From the NCBI RefSeq assembly GCF_040807025.1, contig NC_090982.1, forward strand, positions 48,095,112-48,159,111: DNA of 64,000 nucleotides, read 5' to 3'. Source of the DNA: Struthio camelus. Its lineage: Eukaryota > Chordata > Aves > Struthioniformes > Struthionidae. A program made the translations under genes and the position numbers. Below the pieces are notes generated by a model, which worked only from the letters and a program-made list of their open reading frames with translations, did not search any database and was not told the DNA's origin. This document shows, piece after piece, positions 1-10,267 of the stretch (position 1 is its first letter; the number at the start of each line of letters is the position of its first letter).

Positions 1-3000
1 GTCCCGATTTCTCCAGCCTAACCCTAAGCCTAACCCTAACCCTAGAGGATTTTCTGGAGCCCGATGGTGGGAGTAAGCGCCCCCGGGTGGTCGAGACGAG
101 AAAGTGGTGCGAGGGCAGGTGTGTTGGCAGGGCCGCCCTTGCCTTGGCAGCCCCTTTGCAGAGCCCCTGCAATGGCGCCTCCAGGCTGCCCCGATTTCTC
201 AAGCATAACCCTAACCCTAACCCTAACCCTAGAGGTTTTCCGGGACCCGATGGTGGGAGTAAGTGCCCCCAGGTGGTCGAGACGAGAAAGTGGTGCGAGG
301 GCAGGTGTGTTGGCAGGGCCGCCCTTGCCTTGGCAGCCCCTTTGCAGAGCCCCTGCAATGGCACCTCCAGGCTGTCCCGATTTCTCCAGCCTAACCCTAA
401 CCCTAACCCTAACCCTAGAGGATTTTCTGGAGCCCGATGGTGGGAGTAAGCGCCCCCGGGTGGTCGAGACGAGAAAGTGGTGCGAGGGCAGGTGTGTTGG
501 CAGGGCCGCCCTTGCCTTGGCAGCCCCTTTGCAGAGCCCCTGCAATGGCGCCTCCAGGCTGTCCCTATTTCTCAAGCCTAACCCTAAGCCTAACACTAAC
601 CCTAGAGGATTTTCCGGGACCCAATGGTGGGAGTAAGCGCCCCTGGGTGGTCGAGATGAGAAAGTGGTGCGAGGGCAGGTGTGTTGGCAGGGCCGCCCTT
701 GCCTTGGCAGCCCCTTTGCAGAGCCCCTGCAATGGCGCCTCCAGGCTGTCCCGATTTCTCAAGCCTAACCCTAACCCTAACCCTAACCCTAGAGGTTTTC
801 CGGGACCCGATGGTGGGAGTAAGTGCCCCCGGGTGGTCGAGACGAGAAAGTGGTGCGAGGGCAGGTGTGTTGGCAGGGCCGCCCTTGCCTTGGCAGCCCC
901 TTTGCAGAGCCCCTGCAATGGCGCCTCCAGGCTGTCCCGATTTCTCCAGCCTAACCCTAACCCTAACCCTAACCCTAGAGGATTTTCTGGAGCCCGATGG
1001 TGGGAGTAAGCGCCCCCGGGTGGTCGAGACGAGAAAGTGGTGCGAGGGCAGGTGTGTTGGCAGGGCCGCCCTTGCCTTGGCAGCCCCTTTGCAGAGCCCC
1101 TGCAATGGCGCCTCCAAGCTGCCCCGATTTCTCAAGCATAACCCTAACCCTAACCCTAACCCTAGAGGTTTTCCGGGACCCGATGGTGGGAGTAAGTGCC
1201 CCCAGGTGGTCGAGACGAGAAAGTGGTGCGAGGGCAGGTGTGTTGGCAGGGCCGCCCTTGCCTTGGCAGCCCCTTTGCAGAGCCCCTGCAATGGCGCCTC
1301 CAGGCTGTCCCGATTTCTCCAGCCTAACCCTAAGCCTAACCCTAACCCTAGAGGATTTTCCGGGACCCGATGGTGGGAGTAAGCGCCCCCGGGTGTTCGA
1401 GACGAGAAAGTGGTGCGAGGGCAGGTGTGTTGGCAGGGCCGCCCTTGCCTTGGCAGCCCCTTTGCAGAGCCCCTGCAATGGCGCCTCCAGGCTGTCCCTA
1501 TTTCTCAAGCCTAACCCTAACCCTAACCCTAACCCTAGAGGATTTTCCGGGACCCGATGGTGGGAGTAAGTGCCCCCGGGTGGTCGAGACGAGAAAGTGG
1601 TGCGAGGGCAGGTGTGTTGGCAGGGCCGCCCTTGCCTTGGCAGCCCCTTTGCAGAGCCCCTGCAATGGCACCTCCAGGCTGTCCCGATTTCTCCAGCCTA
1701 ACCCTAAGCCTAACCCTAACCCTAGAGGATTTTCTGGAGCCCGATGGTGGGAGTAAGCGCCCCCGGGTGGTCGAGACGAGAAAGTGGTGCGAGGGCAGGT
1801 GTGTTGGCAGGGCCGCCCTTGCCTTGGCAGCCCCTTTGCAGAGCCCCTGCAATGGCGCCTCCAGGCTGTCCCTATTTCTCAAGCCTAACCCTAAGCCTAA
1901 CACTAACCCTAGAGGATTTTCCGGGACCCAATGGTGGGAGTAAGTGCCCCCGGGTGGTCGAGACGAGAAAGTGGTGCGAGGGCAGGTGTGTTGGCAGGGC
2001 CGCCCTTGCCTTGGCAGCCCCTTTGCAGAGCCCCTGCAATGGCGCCTCCAGGCTGTCCCGATTTCTCCAGCCTAACCCTAAGCCTAACCCTAACCCTAGA
2101 GGATTTTCCGGGACCCGATGGTGGGAGTAAGCGCCCCCGGGTGGTCGAGACGAGAAAGTGGTGCGAGGGCAGGTGTGTTGGCAGGGCCGCCCTTGCCTTG
2201 GCAGCCCCTTTGCAGAGCCCCTGCAATGGCGCCTCCAAGCTGCCCCGATTTCTCAAGCATAACCCTAACCCTAACCCTAACCCTAGAGGTTTTCCGGGAC
2301 CCGATGGTGGGAGTAAGTGCCCCCAGGTGGTCGAGACGAGAAAGTGGTGCGAGGGCAGGTGTGTTGGCAGGGCCGCCCTTGCCTTGGCAGCCCCTTTGCA
2401 GAGCCCCTGCAATGGCACCTCCAGGCTGTCCCGATTTCTCCAGCCTAACCCTAAGCCTAACCCTAACCCTAGAGGATTTTCTGGAGCCCGATGGTGGGAG
2501 TAAGCGCCCCCGGGTGGTCGAGACGAGAAAGTGGTGCGAGGGCAGGTGTGTTGGCAGGGCCGCCCTTGCCTTGGCAGCCCCTTTGCAGAGCCCCTGCAAT
2601 GGCACCTCCAGGCTGTCCCGATTTCTCCAGCCTAACCCTAACCCTAACCCTAACCCTAGAGGTTTTCCGGGACCCGATGGTGGGAGTAAGTGCCCCCGGG
2701 TGGTCGAGACGAGAAAGTGGTGCGAGGGCAGGTGTGTTGGCAGGGCCGCCCTTGCCTTGGCAGCCCCTTTGCAGAGCCCCTGCAATGGCGCCTCCAGGCT
2801 GTCCCGATTTCTCCAGCCTAACCCTAACCCTAACCCTAACCCTAGAGGATTTTCTGGAGCCCGATGGTGGGAGTAAGCGCCCCCGGGTGGTCGAGACGAG
2901 AAAGTGGTGCGAGGGCAGGTGTGTTGGCAGGGCCGCCCTTGCCTTGGCAGCCCCTTTGCAGAGCCCCTGCAATGGCGCCTCCAGGCTGTCCCGATTTCTC

Positions 3001-6000
3001 CAGCCTAACCCTAACCCTAACCCTAACCCTAGAGGATTTTCTGGAGCCCGATGGTGGGAGTAAGCGCCCCCGGGTGGTCGAGACGAGAAAGTGGTGCGAG
3101 GGCAGGTGTGTTGGCAGGGCCGCCCTTGCCTTGGCAGCCCCTTTGCAGAGCCCCTGCAATGGCGCCTCCAGGCTGTCCCTATTTCTCCAGCCTAACCCTA
3201 ACCCTAACCCTAACCCTAGAGGATTTTCCGGGACCCGATGGTGGGAGTAAGTGCCCCCGGGTGGTCGAGACGAGAAAGTGGTGCGAGGGCAGGTGTGTTG
3301 GCAGGGCCGCCCTTGCCTTGGCAGCCCCTTTGCAGAGCCCCTGCAATGGCGCCTCCAGGCTGTCCCGATTTCTCCAGCCTAACCCTAACCCTAACCCTAA
3401 CCCTAGAGGATTTTCTGGAGCCCGATGGTGGGAGTAAGTGCCCCCGGGTGGTCGAGACGAGAAAGTGGTGCGAGGGCAGGTGTGTTGGCAGGGCCGCCCT
3501 TGCCTTGGCAGCCCCTTTGCAGAGCCCCTGCAATGGCGCCTCCAGGCTGTCCCGATTTCTCCAGCCTAACCCTAAGCCTAACCCTAACCCTAGAGGATTT
3601 TCCGGGACCCGATGGTGGGAGTAAGCGCCCCCGGGTGGTCGAGACGAGAAAGTGGTGCGAGGGCAGGTGTGTTGGCAGGGCCGCCCTTGCCTTGGCAGCC
3701 CCTTTGCAGAGCCCCTGCAATGGCGCCTCCAGGCTGTCCCGATTTCTCCAGCCTAACCCTAAGCCTAACCCTAACCCTAGAGGATTTTCCGGGACCCGAT
3801 GGTGGGAGTAAGTGCCCCCGGGTGGTCGAGACGAGAAAGTGGTGCGAGGGCAGGTGTGTTGGCAGGGCCGCCCTTGCCTTGGCAGCCCCTTTGCAGAGCC
3901 CCTGCAATGGCGCCTCCAGGCTGTCCCGATTTCTCCAGCCTAACCCTAAGCCTAACCATAACCCTAGAGGATTTTCTGGAGCCCGATGGTGGGAGTAAGC
4001 GCCCCCGGGTGGTCGAGACGAGAAAGTGGTGCGAGGGCAGGTGTGTTGGCAGGGCCGCCCTTGCCTTGGCAGCCCCTTTGCAGAGCCCCTGCAATGGCGC
4101 CTCCAAGCTGCCCCGATTTCTCCAGCCTAACCCTAACCCTAACCCTAACCCTAGAGGTTTTCCGGGACCCGATGGTGGGAGTAAGTGCCCCCAGGTGGTC
4201 GAGACGAGAAAGTGGTGCGAGGGCAGGTGTGTTGGCAGGGCCGCCCTTGCCTTGGCAGCCCCTTTGCAGAGCCCCTGCAATGGCGCCTCCAGGCTGTCCC
4301 GATTTCTCCAGCCTAACCCTAAGCCTAACCCTAACCCTAGAGGATTTTCTGGAGCCCGATGGTGGGAGTAAGCGCCCCCGGGTGGTCGAGACGAGAAAGT
4401 GGTGCGAGGGCAGGTGTGTTGGCAGGGCCGCCCTTGCCTTGGCAGCCCCTTTGCAGAGCCCCTGCAATGGCGCCTCCAGGCTGTCCCGATTTCTCCAGCC
4501 TAACCCTAAGCCTAACCCTAACCCTAGAGGATTTTCCGGGACCCAATGGTGGGAGTAAGCGCCCCTGGGTGGTCGAGATGAGAAAGTGGTGCGAGGGCAG
4601 GTGTGTTGGCAGGGCCGCCCTTGCCTTGGCAGCCCCTTTGCAGAGCCCCTGCAATGGCGCCTCCAGGCTGTCCCGATTTCTCAAGCCTAACCCTAAGCCT
4701 AACCCTAACCCTAGAGGTTTTCCGGGACCCGATGGTGGGAGTAAGTGCCCCCGGGTGGTCGAGACGAGAAAGTGGTGCGAGGGCAGGTGTGTTGGCAGGG
4801 CCGCCCTTGCCTTGGCAGCCCCTTTGCAGAGCCCCTGCAATGGCGCCTCCAGGCTGTCCCGATTTCTCCAGCCTAACCCTAAGCCTAACCCTAACCCTAG
4901 AGGATTTTCTGGAGCCCGATGGTGGGAGTAAGCGCCCCCGGGTGGTCGAGACGAGAAAGTGGTGCGAGGGCAGGTGTGTTGGCAGGGCCGCCCTTGCCTT
5001 GGCAGCCCCTTTGCAGAGCCCCTGCAATGGCGCCTCCAGGCTGTCCCGATTTCTCAGGCCTAACCCTAACCCTAACCCTAACCCTAGAGGATTTTCTGGA
5101 GCCCGATGGTGGGAGTAAGTGCCCCCGGGTGGTCGAGACGAGAAAGTGGTGCGAGGGCAGGTGTGTTGGCAGGGCCGCCCTTGCCTTGGCAGCCCCTTTG
5201 CAGAGCCCCTGCAATGGCGCCTCCAGGCTGTCCCGATTTCTCAAGCCTAACCCTAACCCTAACCCTAACCCTAGAGGATTTTCTGGAGCCCGATGGTGGG
5301 AGTAAGCGCCCCCGGGTGGTCGAGACGAGAAAGTGGTGCGAGGGCAGGTGTGTTGGCAGGGCCGCCCTTGCCTTGGCAGCCCCTTTGCAGAGCCCCTGCA
5401 ATGGCGCCTCCAGGCTGTCCCGATTTCTCAAGCCTAACCCTAACCCTAACCCTAACCCTAGAGGTTTTCCGGGACCCGAGGGTGGGAGTAAGTGCCCCCG
5501 GGTGGTCGAGACGAGAAAGTGGTGCGAGGGCAGGTGTGTTGGCAGGGCCGCCCTTGCCTTGGCAGCCCCTTTGCAGAGCCCCTGCAATGGCGCCTCCAGG
5601 CTGTCCCGATTTCTCAAGCCTAACCCTAACCCTAACCCTAACCCTAGAGGATTTTCCGGGGCCCGATGGTGGGAGTAAGCGCCCCCGGGTGGTCGAGACG
5701 AGAAAGTGGTGCGAGGGCAGGTGTGTTGGCAGGGCCGCCCTTGCCTTGGCAGCCCCTTTGCAGAGCCCCTGCAATGGCGCCTCCAGGCTGTCCCGATTTC
5801 TCAAGCCTAACCCTAAGCCTAACCCTAACCCTAGAGGATTTTCCGGGGCCCGATGGTGGGAGTAAGCGCCCCCGGGTGGTCGAGACGAGAAAGTGGTGCG
5901 AGGGCAGGTGTGTTGGCAGGGCCGCCCTTGCCTTGGCAGCCCCTTTGCAGAGCCCCTGCAATGGCGCCTCCAGGCTGTCCCGATTTCTCCAGCCTAACCC

Positions 6001-9000
6001 TAAGCCTAACCCTAACCCTAGAGGATTTTCCGGGGCCCGATGGTGGGAGTAAGCGCCCCCGGGTGGTCGAGACGAGAAAGTGGTGCGAGGGCAGGTGTGT
6101 TGGCAGGGCCGCCCTTGCCTTGGCAGCCCCTTTGCAGAGCCCCTGCAATGGCGCCTCCAGGCTGTCCCGATTTCTCAAGCCTAACCCTAAGCCTAACCCT
6201 AACCCTAGAGGATTTTCCGGGACCCGATGGTGGGAGTAAGTGCCCCCGGGTGGTTGAGACGAGAAAGTGGTGCGAGGGCAGGTGTGTTGGCAGGGCCGCC
6301 CTTGCCTTGGCAGCCCCTTTGCAGAGCCCCTGCAATGGCGCCTCCAGGCTGTCCCGATTTCTCAAGCCTAACCCTAAGCCTAACCCTAACCCTAGAGGAT
6401 TTCCGGGGCCCAATGGTGGGAGTAAGTGCCCCCGGGTGGTCGAGACGAGAAAGTGGTGCGAGGGCAGGTGTGTTGGCAGGGCCGCCCTTGCCTTGGCAGC
6501 CCCTTTGCAGAGCCCCTGCAATGGCGCCTCCAGGCTGTCCCTATTTCTCCAGCCTTACCCTAACCCTAACCCTAACCCTAGAGGATTTTCCGGGCCCCGA
6601 TGGTGGGAGTAAGCGCCCCCAGGTGGTCGAGACGAGAAAGTGGTGCGAGGGCAGGTGTGTTGGCAGGGCCGCCCTTGCCTTGGCAGCCGCTTTGCAGAGC
6701 CCCTGCAATGGCGCCTCCAGGCTGTCCCGATTTCTCCAGCCTAACCCTAAGCCTAACCCTAACCCTAGAGGATTTTCCGGGACCCGATGGTGGGAGTAAG
6801 TGCCCCCGGGTGGTCGAGACGAGAAAGTGGTGCGAGGGCAGGTGTGTTGGCAGGGCCGCCCTTGCCTTGGCAGCCCCTTTGCAGAGCCCCTGCAATGGCG
6901 CCTCCAGGCTGTCCCGATTTCTCCAGCCTAACCCTAACCCTAACCCTAACCCTAGAGGATTTTCTGGAGCCCGATGGTGGGAGTAAGCGCCCCCGGGTGG
7001 TCGAGACGAGAAAGTGGTGCGAGGGCAGGTGTGTTGGCAGGGCCGCCCTTGCCTTGGCAGCCCCTTTGCAGAGCCCCTGCAATGGCGCCTCCAAGCTGCC
7101 CCGATTTCTCAAGCCTAACCCTAACCCTAACCCTAACCCTAGAGGTTTTCCGGGACCCGATGGTGGGAGTAAGTGCCCCCGGGTGGTCGAGACGAGAAAG
7201 TGGTGCGAGGGCAGGTGTGTTGGCAGGGCCGCCCTTGCCTTGGCAGCCCCTTTGCAGAGCCCCTGCAATGGCGCCTCCAGGCTGTCCCAATTTCTCCAGC
7301 CTAACCCTAACCCTAACCCTAACCCTAGAGGATTTTCTGGAGCCCGATGGTGGGAGTAAGCGCCCCCGGGTGGTCGAGACGAGAAAGTGGTGCGAGGGCA
7401 GGTGTGTTGGCAGGGCCGCCCTTGCCTTGGCAGCCCCTTTGCAGAGCCCCTGCAATGGCGCCTCCAGGCTGTCCCGATTTCTCCAGCCTAACCCTAAGCC
7501 TAACACTAACCCTAGAGGATTTTCCGGGACCCAATAGTGGGAGTAAGCGCCCCCGGGTGGTCGAGATGAGAAAGTGGTGCGAGGGCAGGTGTGTTGGCAG
7601 GGCCGCCCTTGCCTTGGCAGCCGCTTTGCAGAGCCCCTGCAATGGCGCCTCCAGGCTGTCCCGATTTCTCCAGCCTAACCCTAAGCCTAACCCTAACCCT
7701 AGAGGTTTTCCGGGACCCGATGGTGGGAGTAAGTGCCCCCGGGTGGTCGAGACGAGAAAGTGGTGCGAGGGCAGGTGTGTTGGCAGGGCCGCCCTTGCCT
7801 TGGCAGCCCCTTTGCAGAGCCCCTGCAATGGCGCCTCCAGGCTGTCCCGATTTCTCCAGCCTAACCCTAAGCCTAACCCTAACCCTAGAGGATTTTCTGG
7901 AGCCCGATGGTGGGAGTAAGCGCCCCCGGGTGGTCGAGACGAGAAAGTGGTGCGAGGGCAGGTGTGTTGGCAGGGCCGCCCTTGCCTTGGCAGCCCCTTT
8001 GCAGAGCCCCTGCAATGGCGCCTCCAGGCTGTCCCGATTTCTCAAGCCTAACCCTAAGCCTAACCCTAACCCTAGAGGATTTTCCGGTGCCCGATGGTGG
8101 GAGTAAGCGCCCCCGGGTGGTCGAGACGAGAAAGTGGTGCGAGGGCAGGTGTGTTGGCAGGGCCGCCCTTGCCTTGGCAGCCCCTTTGCAGAGCCCCTGC
8201 AATGGCGCCTCCAGGCTGTCCCTATTTCTCAAGCCTAACCCTAACCCTAACCCTAACCCTAGAGGATTTTCCGGGACCCGATGGTGGGAGTAAGTGCCCC
8301 CGGGTGGTCGAGACGAGAAAGTGGTGCGAGGGCAGGTGTGTTGGCAGGGCCGCCCTTGCCTTGGCAGCCCCTTTGCAGAGCCCCTGCAATGGCGCCTCCA
8401 GGCTGTCCCGATTTCTCAAGCCTAACCCTAACCCTAACCCTAACCCTAGAGGATTTTCTGGAGCCCGATGGTGGGAGTAAGCGCCCCCGGGTGGTCGAGA
8501 CGAGAAAGTGGTGCGAGGGCAGGTGTGTTGGCAGGGCCGCCCTTGCCTTGGCAGCCGCTTTGCAGAGCCCCTGCAATGGCGCCTCCAGGCTGTCCCTATT
8601 TCTCAAGCCTAACCCTAACCCTAACCCTAACCCTAGAGGATTTTCCGGGACCCGATGGTGGGAGTAAGCGCCCCCGGGTGTTCGAGACGAGAAAGTGGTG
8701 CGAGGGCAGGTGTGTTGGCAGGGCCGCCCTTGCCTTGGCAGCCCCTTTGCAGAGCCCCTGCAATGGCGCCTCCAGGCTGTCCCGATTTCTCAAGCCTAAC
8801 CCTAACCCTAACCCTAACCCTAGAGGATTTTCCGGGACCCGATGGTGGGAGTAAGTGCCCCCGGGTGGTCGAGACGAGAAAGTGGTGCGAGGGCAGGTGT
8901 GTTGGCAGGGCCGCCCTTGCCTTGGCAGCCCCTTTGCAGAGCCCCTGCAATGGCGCCTCCAGGCTGTCCCTATTTCTCAAGCCTAACCCTAACCCTAACC

Positions 9001-9524
9001 CTAACCCTAGAGGATTTTCCGGGACCCGATGGTGGGAGTAAGCGCCCCGAGGTGGTCAAGATGGAAAAGCGGTGCGAGGGCAGGTGTGTTGGCAGGGCCG
9101 CCCTTGCCTTGGCAGCCCCTTTGCAGAGCCCCTGCAATGGCGCCTCCAGGCTGTCCCGATTTCTCCAGCCTAACCCTAAGCCTAACCCTAACCCTAGAGG
9201 ATTTCCGGGGCCCAATGGTGGGAGTAAGTGCCCCCGGGTGGTTGAGACGAGAAAGTGGTGCGAGGGCAGGTGTGTTGGCAGGGCCGCCCTTGCCTTGGCA
9301 GCCCCTTTGCAGAGCCCCTGCAATGGCGCCTCCAGGCTGTCCCGATTTCTCAAGCCTAACCCTAACCCTAACCCTAACCCTAGAGGATTTTCTGGGGCCT
9401 GATAGTGGGAATAAGTGCCTCCAGGTGGTCGAGACGAGAAAGTGGTGCGAGGGCAGGTGTGTTGGCAGGGCCGCCCTTGCCTTGGCAGCCCCTTTGCAGA
9501 GCCACTGCAATGGCGCCTCCAGGC
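1..9524. repeat. Subtelomeric-type satellite: about 51 tandem units of 186-187 bp, each with a telomere-repeat block
   Basis: Successive CCTAGAGG landmarks (first at 41, last near 9380) are 186 or 187 bp apart, giving 50 periods and about 51 units; the array is open at the left edge. Each unit has a 28-bp block of CCCTAA telomere repeats ending in CCCTAGAGG, then GATGGTGGGAGTAAG, a C-rich stretch (GCCCCCGGGTGGTCGAG), GTGCGAGGGCAGGTG, and a GC-rich part ending GCAATGGCGCCTCCAGGC. Units are nearly identical, differing at a few recurrent sites: TCTGGAGCCCG or TCCGGGACCCG after the block, AAGCG or AAGTG, CTCCAGCC or CTCAAGCC. About ten units lack one base (GAGGTTTTCC) and two others, at about 6396 and 9196, lack a different one, giving 186 bp. 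The unit is rich in CpG. All six frames stay open over two to four units, but this follows from repetition and does not indicate genes. I do not recognise it as a named satellite family. Confidence 0.97.
9003..9524. repeat. Degraded terminal units of the satellite and array boundary
   Basis: The last units depart from the consensus. Around 9047-9075 one unit reads GCCCCGAGGTGGTCAAGATGGAAAAGC where others have GCCCCCGGGTGGTCGAGACGAG. Around 9397-9425 the next has GGGGCCTGATAGTGGGAATAAG. The last complete telomere block is 9355-9383. Homology stops at 9524, after CTCCAGGC, and AT-rich single-copy sequence follows at once. Divergence concentrated at the edge is the usual result when unequal exchange homogenises the interior of an array but not its border. 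Confidence 0.85.
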
Positions 9525-10245
9525 CTCCTCTTTCTGTGAACCCAAAGCTGAGCTTTCACTGAAATTTTAGCGGTATTTTTCATTTATGGAAGTTTGTCCA
9601 ATGTATAGTACATGGTGGGTTTGGATTCAGAGGCTCCTTGTACAATCAGATGTCGAGTAAGTGTTTTGAACTGCAGTACAGTATTAGGCTTTAACAGATA
9701 TAATTTCATTTGGCTTCTCATGTCCTACTGTATTCTACTTTGTTGTCACTGCAGACTGTTTGGTTTGTTAGTTGGAGTTCCTTTGGAATCTGCTGAGTAG
9801 CCTTTGTAGTCTGAGCTTTTAAACTGCAAATCCTTTTAAGCTCTTTCTAAGCTGTACAAAAATGTAGGACTGCATAAAGGCCTTAATCACTTTAAAGGCT
9901 TCTCTCCTTTCTTTTGCCTCATTTCTAATTAACTGCTATAAGTCTTCCAGTGACAGGATTTCATGAGGCTGTTCTGCTCTGTGTTTAGCAGTGGTAGGTT
10001 TTTCAAACAAGAAGTTTTTCTTTTTTTATTTGGTGTACACTCATCGTTTAGCTGAAAAGCTATATTTGCAGGAACCTCTCAGAAAATTTTCTTGTGAATA
10101 GTTTAGTGTTTCTGCAGAAATGAACCAGAGCTAAATGTGGCTCCGCACTACATTGTGCTGTGCTGAGTTTTCGGTTTCCACCTTAATTTATATTTCTTGG
10201 GAGGAAAACTACCTTAGAGTGCTTACAAGAGTGAGCAGTTCGGTT

Positions 10246-10267
10246 CCCCCCCCCCCCCCCCCCCCCC
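10246..10267. repeat. Poly-C homopolymer, 22 bases
   Basis: An uninterrupted run of 22 C, flanked by CGGTT and GGCCACTC. It sits about 720 bp inside the single-copy DNA that borders the satellite. The length as given may be unreliable, because homopolymers this long are prone to sequencing and assembly error. Confidence 0.95.

Noticed and set aside
1..9524. CRISPR-like array (regular repeats with short spacers)
   Set aside because: The whole 187-bp unit is conserved and there are no variable spacers between fixed repeats. The telomere motif, introns and CR1 show that this is a vertebrate chromosome.
1..9524. Centromeric satellite with CENP-B box
   Set aside because: Unit length is in the range of centromeric satellites, but no CENP-B box pattern (TTCG, spaced A, CGGG) was found and the telomere blocks point to a subtelomeric type.
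42..9583. Dozens of overlapping open frames of 65-252 codons on both strands across the satellite
   Set aside because: The same peptides recur in all six frames because a 187-bp unit shifts frame by one base per copy. There is no unique start, codon bias, splice signal or known domain, so they are products of repetition.
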